Part shown: one piece after another, positions 35,842 through 43,900 of the stretch | How the letters are laid out: each line of letters opens with the position of its first letter | How positions within the stretch are numbered: the first letter of the stretch is position 1 | Assembly (NCBI GenBank): GCA_015065605.1 | Contig: SVPZ01000005.1 | Location: 1-64,000 of the forward strand | Origin: Oscillospiraceae bacterium | GTDB taxonomy: Bacteria > Bacillota > Clostridia > Oscillospirales > Acutalibacteraceae | Reading direction: 5' to 3' | Length of the DNA: 64,000 nucleotides | Notes under the pieces: generated by a model | Seen by the model: the letters and a program-made list of their open reading frames with translations, nothing else | What the model was told of the DNA's origin: nothing | The model's database searches: none | Translations under genes and position numbers: made by a program

Positions 35842-36438
35842 ATGAGAAAACTGATTTGTGTTTTTCTTTTGATTGCGGTTTTGCTTTCGGCTTTTTCGGT
35901 TTGTGCTTTTGCGCAAAGCGGAGTGGTCGCAGAAAAACTTAATGAAGATGTTCAAGTAGGTGACAAGCTTTCGCTTTGTGTTATCTTTACCGCCGACAAC
36001 CTTTCTAACGCTTTCCAATATGATTTGATTTATGATTCCGAGTTTCTGGAATTTATAGACGCTTCAAACGGAATGTGTAACCAATACGAAAACGGGAAAA
36101 TAAGATACGTGAACGTTGGCAACAGCAAAAGCGATACCGCCGTGTTTGTGTTTGTTACAAAAAAAGAGGGGAATACCTATATAAATATAAAGGACGTACT
36201 TTCTGCCGATACCGAAGAGCACAGTTTTCCCGACCTTTCGTATAGCGTAACAATTTCGGCTTTTACGCGCGGTGATGCTAACGGGGACGGAAAAACAGAT
36301 ACAACCGACCTTGCCGAGTTAAAGCTTCACCTTGCAGGTTTGAACGACGATATAAATGATTTTGCGGATTTTGATAAAAACGGAGAAATAAATACAACGG
36401 ATTTGGCTTCCCTTAAATTATATCTTGCGGGGTGTTGA
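35842..36438 (+). CDS. Secreted cohesin-like + dockerin protein, 198 aa
   Basis: A signal peptide (about 1-25) is followed by a cohesin-like domain (about 28-135; FQYDLIYDSEFLEFID is a characteristic cohesin strand) and a dockerin (about 140-198) with repeats GDANGDGKTDTTDLAELKL and ADFDKNGEINTTDLASLKL. In the second repeat one Ca ligand is Asn (INTTD). The start at 35842 has AAGGAG 6 nt upstream; an ATG 3 nt earlier is too near the RBS. The stop overlaps the region where the next gene starts, so the two are translationally coupled. Confidence 0.85.
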   Translation: MRKLICVFLLIAVLLSAFSVCAFAQSGVVAEKLNEDVQVGDKLSLCVIFTADNLSNAFQYDLIYDSEFLEFIDASNGMCNQYENGKIRYVNVGNSKSDTAVFVFVTKKEGNTYINIKDVLSADTEEHSFPDLSYSVTISAFTRGDANGDGKTDTTDLAELKLHLAGLNDDINDFADFDKNGEINTTDLASLKLYLAGC

Positions 36439-36440
36439 AA

Positions 36441-38006
36441 GTGACAAAAAAACTTTTGGTTTTTATTTTGTGCATAGGTTTTATGTTTAACGGTTTTTGC
36501 GTTTTTGCGCAAAATGACGTTTCTGTCAGCATGGAATTTGTTGAAGATACGGTTGAGGTTGACGGTACTGCGGCTGTCAAAATAAATGTTAGCGGTGCTG
36601 TAAAGAAGGTGAAAGCAAATATTGAATATAACAATAATTTGCTTAATTACGTGGGCGAGGGGCTAGGCTTTGATATAACGACGGGAGAATATACCATTAC
36701 CTTTACTCCGTCTGATGAACCGTATATACTTTATTGCTGTGCGAATATATCGGGACCGACGCAACTAACCCTTAAAAACGTTACCTGTGAAACCGATAAC
36801 GGCAGTATTAACCTTGGTAACATAACCGCAAAGGTGACGGTTGTTCCTAAATACGTACGTATATATACAAAAGAAGACCTTAATAATATCCGTAACGATT
36901 TAAGCGGCGCTTATCTGCTTATGAACGATATTGAATTTTTGCCCGAGGATTTCCTTGAGGGTGGCGCTTTTTATAATGACGGCTTCGGTTGGATTCCTAT
37001 CGGCGCAGTTGTTAAAGAAGCCTTTAAGGGAGAATTTAACGGCAACGGATATACGATTTCGGGACTTACCGTTAATAAAGCTTACTATAATTACTGCGGT
37101 CTTTTCGGAGTAAATCACGGCAAAATCACCTCTCTTCGCATAAAGGATGCGGTTATCGACGGCAGAATAGGTATAAATATGTCGGCGCCTTCCGGTGCTC
37201 CGAGTATAAACGGTGATATCGACTATGAGGATAAAGACGTATGGACTCAGCCCGACGACAGCATAACCGAAGAAAGTCTTAATAATTATGACCGAACGGG
37301 AGAATCTACCGCAGGAGTAGGTATTATTTGCGGAATTAATCTCGGTTCAATAAAAAACAGCTTTGCTCAAGGAACGCTTATGGGTAATACCGTGGCAGGC
37401 GGAATTGCCGGCAGAAATAATAATATAATTTCCGGTTGCGCAACTTCCGTTTCCATAAAAGACGTTAACGTGGCAGGTGGTATAGCCGCTATAACCAGCA
37501 CCTATTCAAACATTAGTGACTGTGTTGCTGAAGGAAGCGTTGAAGCAATCCTTTCCGGCGGAATAGTTGGTACCGTTTCGGGCAAGGTGACCAGAGTTTA
37601 TTCTTTGTGTGAAGGCGAAAATATAATAGGTAATTTCGGAAAAGTTTCGGGAGCAACCATTTCTCAGTCGTATGTTTTCGGTAACGCGATATCTGATGCG
37701 GTGAGTGAAATCAAGCCTATTGAAGAATTGCCCGACCTTCGTTTTGACGGCGGGGAGTGGAATTACGATAAAAAAATGCCCTATCCCGAAGCGCTCAGCG
37801 ATTTGATAGAGGATGCACAGGAAGAGATAATACAGGGCGACGTAAACGACGACGGCAAGGTGGATACGGTTGACCTTGCGGCTTTAAAGCTTTATTTGGC
37901 GGGAATGGGAACGCTTAATGAAAAAAATGCCGACTTAAATGCCGACGGCAAGGTAGATACGGTTGATTTGGCATCCTTAAAACTCAGCCTTGCGGGTATA
38001 AATTAA
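36441..38006 (+). CDS. Secreted cohesin-like / GLUG-repeat / dockerin protein
   Basis: The protein of about 521 aa has a signal peptide (about 1-22), an N-terminal cohesin-like domain (about 25-130), a central region with at least five GLUG-type beta-helix motifs (YCGLFGVNHGKI, VAGGIAGRNNNI, SGGIVGTVSGKV and others), and a C-terminal dockerin with two near-identical repeats carrying Thr-Val instead of Thr-Thr at the specificity positions. GLUG regions occur in adhesins and bacterial surface proteins. Start codon: the GTG at 36441 lies 6 nt after GGGGTG; GTG (36432) and TTG (36435) are alternatives. It is the second gene of a two-gene unit. Confidence 0.82.
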   Translation: MTKKLLVFILCIGFMFNGFCVFAQNDVSVSMEFVEDTVEVDGTAAVKINVSGAVKKVKANIEYNNNLLNYVGEGLGFDITTGEYTITFTPSDEPYILYCCANISGPTQLTLKNVTCETDNGSINLGNITAKVTVVPKYVRIYTKEDLNNIRNDLSGAYLLMNDIEFLPEDFLEGGAFYNDGFGWIPIGAVVKEAFKGEFNGNGYTISGLTVNKAYYNYCGLFGVNHGKITSLRIKDAVIDGRIGINMSAPSGAPSINGDIDYEDKDVWTQPDDSITEESLNNYDRTGESTAGVGIICGINLGSIKNSFAQGTLMGNTVAGGIAGRNNNIISGCATSVSIKDVNVAGGIAAITSTYSNISDCVAEGSVEAILSGGIVGTVSGKVTRVYSLCEGENIIGNFGKVSGATISQSYVFGNAISDAVSEIKPIEELPDLRFDGGEWNYDKKMPYPEALSDLIEDAQEEIIQGDVNDDGKVDTVDLAALKLYLAGMGTLNEKNADLNADGKVDTVDLASLKLSLAGIN

Positions 38007-38089
38007 TTCCCTTATTTACCTTTTTTTGAAGTATTTGGCATAAGCGGTATAAAAATTTTAAAAAAATTGTATAAATTATCAAAAAAGAG

Positions 38090-38118
38090 TTGACATTGTA
38101 AGAAACAATGAGTATAAT
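38090..38118 (+). promoter_or_regulatory. Perfect consensus promoter with an inverted repeat in its spacer
   Basis: TTGACA (38090-38095), a 17-bp spacer and TATAAT (38113-38118) drive the gene at 38185. The spacer holds CATTGT-5 nt-ACAATG (38094-38110), a likely operator. Confidence 0.85.
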
Positions 38119-38184
38119 AAACTCAAGTAATTGTCCTTAGGGATATTATGAAAAAAATTAGAAAAGGAAAAAAAGGTGATTCAA

Positions 38185-39960
38185 ATGAAAAAGAAACTTT
38201 TAGCTATGATTCTTTCAGTAGTTATGCTCGTTGCTTTGTTAGTACCTGCATTTGCTATCAATGCTGAAGACGCAGTTGCAAAAGTTGGTTTGGGTGCTGT
38301 AGAAATACAGGAACTCAAAGGTGTTAAGTATGTTACTTTCCCTGTAGTGATAGCTGAAAATAGCGCAGAAATGGTTGCTATTCGTTATCTTGTTATCAGT
38401 GATGACGGACTTACTCCCTACAATTTCCGTGCAGGAGATGAATTTGCCGGCACATGGGAAGACGATTTCGGCGATGTTTATGACATCGAATTCGGTGCTA
38501 CCGTAAACAAAAACTTTGCCGACAGATTACAGGTTCTTCATTCTGCAAGCAAAGACTTCGCTGGTGTTATTTGCGAAGGTGGCGTTCTTGGTACTGCTTA
38601 TTTCGTAGCTCCTACCGAGATTGGTTCCTACACTTTCAGAATCGAAGTAATTGATGCTTCTTGTAACGTAAGAGATGCTTCCGGTATGCCTTCTGCAAGT
38701 GCTGCAAAAATAGGTTATACCACACAGGAAATAGAATATACTGTTGAATGTGAAAACCACGTTGAGGGCGAACCCGAAGTAACCAAGGAAGCTAAGTGCG
38801 GCGTTGCAGGCGAAGAAGTTGTTAAATGTACTGTTTGCGGCAAGGTTCTTAAAACCAACGAAATCAAGGCTCTTGAACATGCTTGGGATAACGGCACTGC
38901 TGCTGAAGGCGTAGCTTGCGGAAGCACTGCTGACGTAACCTACAAGTGTACTCGTGAAGGCTGCGGCGAAACCAAGGTTGAAACCGGCGCTAAGGTTGAA
39001 CACGACTGGGTTGAAGATGAAGATGCTTACGTTGCTCCTAAGTGCGGCGTAGCTGGTAAGAAAGTATACAAATGCACTAACGAAAACTGCCCTGTTAAGA
39101 CCAAGGAAGAAGCTGTAAAAGCTCTTGAACATGCTTGGGATAACGGTACTGCTGATGCTTCTAAGGTTTGCGGCGAAACTGCTGACATAACCTACAAGTG
39201 TACTCGTGAAGACTGCGGCGAAACCAAGGTTGAAACCGGCGCTAAGATCGAGCATGACTGGGTAGAAGATGAAGATGCTTACGTTGCTCCTAAGTGCGGC
39301 GTAGCAGGTAAGAAGGTTTACGTTTGCCAGAGAGCAAACTGCCCTGTTGCTACCAAAGAAGAACCCGTAGCTGCTCTTGAACACGTTTGGGGCGAATATG
39401 AGCTCACTAAGGCTCCTACCGCTGATGAAGAAGGCGAAAAGACCGCTACTTGTCAGAACGAAGGCTGTGATGAAGTTGACGTAATCAAGATTGCTAAGCT
39501 CGACAAAGAAATCGAATACAAAGCAGACGGCAAGGTTATCGCTTCCTTCAAGTCTGAAGAAGCTGTTCTTCCTGAAGATATCACTATCGATTCTAAGGGC
39601 GGAGAAAAGGATGAAGAAACCGGTAAGATTACTGAAACCCTTACCTTCGTTTCTGACCTCGTTGACCTCGAAGGTGAAGTAGAATTCACTATCAATACTA
39701 CTCTTGCAGGCAAGTTTGATAATTTCGAAGTGTACGTTAAGGATGCTGCTACCGGTGAACTTACCGCAGTTGACTTCAAGTTTGAAAAGGGTATGCTTAC
39801 CTTCAATGCTGACCTCGACGGCGAATATGTTCTCACTTACAAAGAGGTTAAGACTTCTCCCTCTACCGGCGATGCTTCTAACGTAGTAGTATTTGCTGTA
39901 ATAGCTCTCATTTCTGTTGCTGCTCTCGTAGTAGTTGGCAAAAAGAGATTTGCTCTTTAA
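38185..39960 (+). CDS. Surface protein with cohesin-like domain, CxxC-type repeats and SPSTG sorting signal
   Basis: The 591-aa protein has a signal peptide (about 1-28), a cohesin-like domain (about 30-190), six Cys/His repeat units (about 190-425; PKCGVAGKKVYKC ... ALEHAW), an acidic Glu/Lys-rich stretch with a small beta-domain, then TSPSTGD, a hydrophobic helix and a KKR tail. This order matches a sortase substrate, and the motif fits the (S/N)PxTG class known from Clostridioides difficile SrtB. The start at 38185 has AAAGGTG. The very biased codons and perfect promoter suggest high expression. No sortase gene is in the window. Confidence 0.82.
   Translation: MKKKLLAMILSVVMLVALLVPAFAINAEDAVAKVGLGAVEIQELKGVKYVTFPVVIAENSAEMVAIRYLVISDDGLTPYNFRAGDEFAGTWEDDFGDVYDIEFGATVNKNFADRLQVLHSASKDFAGVICEGGVLGTAYFVAPTEIGSYTFRIEVIDASCNVRDASGMPSASAAKIGYTTQEIEYTVECENHVEGEPEVTKEAKCGVAGEEVVKCTVCGKVLKTNEIKALEHAWDNGTAAEGVACGSTADVTYKCTREGCGETKVETGAKVEHDWVEDEDAYVAPKCGVAGKKVYKCTNENCPVKTKEEAVKALEHAWDNGTADASKVCGETADITYKCTREDCGETKVETGAKIEHDWVEDEDAYVAPKCGVAGKKVYVCQRANCPVATKEEPVAALEHVWGEYELTKAPTADEEGEKTATCQNEGCDEVDVIKIAKLDKEIEYKADGKVIASFKSEEAVLPEDITIDSKGGEKDEETGKITETLTFVSDLVDLEGEVEFTINTTLAGKFDNFEVYVKDAATGELTAVDFKFEKGMLTFNADLDGEYVLTYKEVKTSPSTGDASNVVVFAVIALISVAALVVVGKKRFAL
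38869..39390 (+). repeat. 252-bp in-frame tandem repeat inside the surface protein gene
   Basis: Two full units (38869-39120 and 39121-39372, 84 codons each) are nearly identical at the DNA level, and a partial third begins at 39373 (GCTCTTGAACACG). Each unit encodes two Cys/His modules. Confidence 0.9.
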
Positions 39961-39981
39961 TAATTAGTTAATACTAATTGT

Positions 39982-40012
39982 GCGTCGGCGGTTTTCCGCC
40001 GACGCTTTTTTT
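39982..40012 (+). terminator. Strong terminator after the sortase-substrate gene
   Basis: A perfect GC-rich stem GCGTCGGCGG / CCGCCGACGC with a TTTT loop is followed by seven T residues. Confidence 0.97.
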
Positions 40013-40026
40013 GAAAGGTAGATTAT

Positions 40027-40851
40027 ATGAAAAAAATAGTTTCTGTTGTTTTGTGTATGCTTATGTTGTTTTCGGCTTTTGCTTTTTCTTCTTCTGCTGA
40101 CCAAACTGTAGGTGTATTAAAGGCAGGACGCGTTACTGCAGAAATGGGTGAGGAAATCACCATTCCCATTACGCTTGAAGATCATAAGGGAGTATGCATT
40201 ATCAGAGTCACTGTAAAATATGATGCAAAAGTGTTGGAGTACAAGGGATATATAGAGTCAGCGTCAAAAGACTTTGGCTACACTGTTGGCAATTCAAGTG
40301 AAGGTGAAGTTGTTGTTCTTATGGATGGAAAACAACTTTGCAATATTGATGGTGATATTACGCTGGTCGAACTCAAATTCAAGGTTAAAAATAATGCGCC
40401 GTCGGGCAGAACACTCGTCAGGGTATTTTGTGAAGAGGGAATGGCAACTTATTTGGCTACTGAGGGAAACAAAATAACTCCTACCGCCTTTATCCCTGCC
40501 ACTTCAACGGGCTCTGTAACCGTTCTTTGCGCTGAACACGACTTCGTTTCCAACACAGCCGACGGTAGTTTGCAGTGTTCAAAATGCGGTGCAATCAAAA
40601 CTGTTGATGGCAGCGTGTCGGTTGATTCTTCTCAGGGTCTTCCCGAAATTGATATTTCAAGTGAGGTTGCGTCTGTGCCCGATGAAAACAACAGCACTGA
40701 CGATTCTTCTTTAAATGATGAGAATAATACGGATAAAGGCAATATTGGTATTAAATTCGTTTATTTTATACCGCTGATTGCGGCTGTGGTAATTATCGGT
40801 GTAGTGCTTCTCTTGAAGCTTAAAAAATCCGATAAAAATCAAAACCTCTAA
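40027..40851 (+). CDS. Membrane-anchored cohesin-like protein (candidate anchoring scaffoldin)
   Basis: The 274-aa protein has a signal peptide (about 1-24), one cohesin-like domain (about 28-165; GEEITIPITLEDHKGV and VTVKYDAKVLEYKGY match cohesin strands well), one Cys/His module (CAEHDF ... LQCSKCG), a Ser/Asp/Asn-rich linker (about 200-240), a transmembrane helix (about 242-264) and a KKSDK tail. The layout resembles a single-cohesin cell-surface anchor of a cellulosome, able to hold dockerin proteins at the membrane. There is an AAAGG RBS and the gene directly follows a strong terminator; no separate promoter was found. Confidence 0.8.
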   Translation: MKKIVSVVLCMLMLFSAFAFSSSADQTVGVLKAGRVTAEMGEEITIPITLEDHKGVCIIRVTVKYDAKVLEYKGYIESASKDFGYTVGNSSEGEVVVLMDGKQLCNIDGDITLVELKFKVKNNAPSGRTLVRVFCEEGMATYLATEGNKITPTAFIPATSTGSVTVLCAEHDFVSNTADGSLQCSKCGAIKTVDGSVSVDSSQGLPEIDISSEVASVPDENNSTDDSSLNDENNTDKGNIGIKFVYFIPLIAAVVIIGVVLLLKLKKSDKNQNL

Positions 40852-40872
40852 TTCCTATAAACTTTTATATTA

Positions 40873-40912
40873 AATAATCGCATCGATTTTTATTTCGGTG
40901 CGATTATTTTTT
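40873..40912 (+). terminator. Intrinsic terminator after the anchored cohesin gene
   Basis: A stem AATAATCGCA / TGCGATTATT is followed by a run of T residues. Confidence 0.92.
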
Positions 40913-40921
40913 TTCTTTTAC

Positions 40922-40950
40922 TTGATTTTATTAAATCTTTATGATATTAT
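40922..40950 (+). promoter_or_regulatory. Extended -10 promoter of the giant GH16 gene
   Basis: TTGATT (40922-40927), a 17-bp spacer and TATTAT (40945-40950) with an upstream TGA extension. The ATG is at 40990 with an AAGGAAG RBS. Confidence 0.7.
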
Positions 40951-40989
40951 TACAATGTATAAATATATATCATATAAAGGAAGATATTT

Positions 40990-43900
40990 ATGAAAAATTC
41001 ACTTATCTCGGCAATTAAATTACCTAAAAGATTGTTGGCGTTAGTCCTTACTTTCCTTATGGTACTTTCAGTAGCAGTAATTCCCCAAGGTATTACTGTA
41101 TCTGCTGCATCATATCTTGATGAAAAAATCTATGATTTTAAAGAAAACAGCGGTACCGTTTATGGTAGCGGCGCCACTGTGAAAGACAGCAAAGGAGTGA
41201 CCCGTACCGTTTCGGGCGCAGGTTTTTCCTGGACTCACGACGTCAGTGACGGTGTGTTAAGCCTTACCGATACGCGCGGCGCACGTAATGCCCGTGATAC
41301 ATATTTTGTTTTTAACGATAATAGCGGTATCTACGAACTTAAAACTAATGCGTCTTATACCGTTTCCCTTCGTTTCAGAGTTGTATCTAAACAGGTCTCC
41401 TTTGTGTATAATAATTATACCTACCCAACCAGTAGTCAGAAGACCTTTGTTAAACTTGCATACGGCCTAAACAGTAAAACTGAAATAGGTGACATCGCCC
41501 TTATTACTACAGGCGGTACCACCTTTACGCGTGTTGCAGAAGACGGAAGCACCGTTTCTCTGCCTATTGGCGAGTGGCACGAGCTTTCCTTTGATTTTGC
41601 CACCCCCTCAACCTTTGCCGACGGCGAAAACTTCCTTTTACTTAATGCTAAAACCTTTAACGGTGTTAATATCGAATTTGACGACGTTTCAGTTTCCCGT
41701 ATCCCTTCCGTTAAACTTGTAACTACCAAGGGAACACTTGATAACACCATTATTCCCGTTAAAATCGGCGATAAATTTGACCTTCCTAATCCTAAACTTG
41801 CTACAAGCACAACTGATTATTCGAATTTCGGTACCGACTTTAAGGGTTGGTTTACCGATTCTGCTTGCACAAAGCCTTTTACTGATGAATACGTAACCGA
41901 ACAAAACTGTGATATAACCCTTTATGCAGGTTTTTCTGATGAAGTTTTCGGTTTTGAAAGTTATTCCAGAGTAAGTCAGTACTGTTCTCCAAATCATTTT
42001 TTCAGTCTTGTCGAAAATCCCGAAGAGGCATATAGTGGCAGAGGCTTTATGCATTATCACTATACCGAGGAGTATTGGAGTCAACCTTATAGTGGCGGTC
42101 CCTCTTTATATCAGGGGAGAAGGGAAGCCAGCGAAAACAATATAAGCGTTAAAACGGTTAAACCCTCCACCTCTTACGTTATTTCCTTTAAATACCGTTT
42201 CCTTGAGGGTTCGGGTTCCATAAACGTAAGCATAGGCAGAGCAGGTTCTAACATCTGGTGGGCTCAAAGCTTCTTTACACTTGTAGAGAAAAAGACCTTT
42301 GTTAACGATAACTCAGGCGAATGGAAAGAATACAGAGCAACCTTTACCACCCCCGAAAGTCTTCTCGGCGGTGAAAATAACTGGGCTACCTGTAACGTAC
42401 TCTATATTATGCTTCATGCTACTGATAACAGATATACCGAAGTGTACGTTGACGAAGTTGTCGTAAAAGAAATTAAGGATAATACCGAAATTAAGTTGGT
42501 TGCTAACGGCGGTACCTTTGACGGCGGAAAAACTACCGTTACTCAAAATGCGACTTTAGGCGACGATATAGCATCTTTCCCATTCCCCACAAGAGATGAA
42601 TATGATTTTTATGGCTGGGCATTCGATAAAAACGGTTCTGAAATGGTAACAGCCCAAACCGTTGATGCTTCCGTTTACGATAATACTCTTTATGCCGTTT
42701 GGTCAAGAAATATGGGCTTCGAGGGTTATTATTACGACCTTGAAAGTCCTGACAGAAATAACTATGTAAGCGATACCGTATCAATAGTTAAAGAAAATGC
42801 TAAACGCGGTTTCTATTCTGCAAAGCTTACCTCAAACGGCACAGCGCAGAACGTAATTGCAATGAACCCCATCAATAACAAGACCCGTTATCTCGTTACC
42901 TTCTATTATGACCTTAAGTCTGCGGCAGGCGACGTCAAGGTTCAGTTTGCATCAATGAACTACAATATAAATGATAACAGCGAGGTTAACAAGTACGGCG
43001 CAACCTACACCATCAGCAAGGAAGATGCAGGCAAAGGCTATAAGATGGGCGCAGTTATAATCGATACTGATTTCTTAAAGGTTAACGCAGACCGTCTTGC
43101 TATGCTTATAAGCGGTACTTCGGGTGATTATACCGTTTACTTTGATTCTATTGAACTTCGCACTTTGACCGTTAATGACGGCTACGTGCTTCTTGCAGAT
43201 ACCTTTACCGGCGATTATCAAGTGGTTATCGGAAAGGTTGGCGAAAAGATTAATCCTGAAATTGCAGTGGCTGACAGCAATAAGTTTATCGGTTGGTATA
43301 ACGATAGTCAGTTAACAAGTATTTATAAAAATGATAAAACCTTTACGAGAGATTACAGCGTAATTTACGCAGGCTTTATCGGCGGTGAAGGTTATGATAA
43401 CTATACCGTCAACGGTACCAATACTGAGGTTGCCTTTGAAAAAGGTAATAAATATCTTAAACTCAGCAAAACTGCAAGTGAAAAGATTCATAGTACCACC
43501 GCTTCAAAGCGTTATGCGGTAGAATTTTCTTATAGAGTAGATGCTATAACTGCTGATACTACCGTAACGGTAGGAAACAAAGACGTTAATCTTACAACTG
43601 CCGACGTGAGCACGAATTGGCAGAAGTATCATATGGTAGTTACCGCAGATTCTGCTGATCTTAACCTTTCGGTAAACGGTAACGATTCGTTTGTTCTTTG
43701 TATTGATAACGTAATTGTTTACGAAATTACCGATAATATGACCGTAATTACCTTCGACCAGAAGGACGGCTACGGAGAGGATACCGTACGCGTTGGCGTA
43801 AAGGGTATAGAAATCGCTATGCCTTCGGTTTTAGGCGTTGGAGACGAAGTGTTCTACGGTTGGTATAAGGATACTGCTCTTACAACTCCCTTTGTTTCAA

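Noticed and set aside
38527..39384. Minus-strand open frame of 285 codons with internal repeats
   Set aside because: The repeats mirror the 252-bp repeats of the sense gene; nothing supports translation.
24268..40851. A classical cellulosome gene cluster
   Set aside because: No enzyme in the window has a dockerin, and no multi-cohesin scaffoldin with a cellulose-binding module is present.
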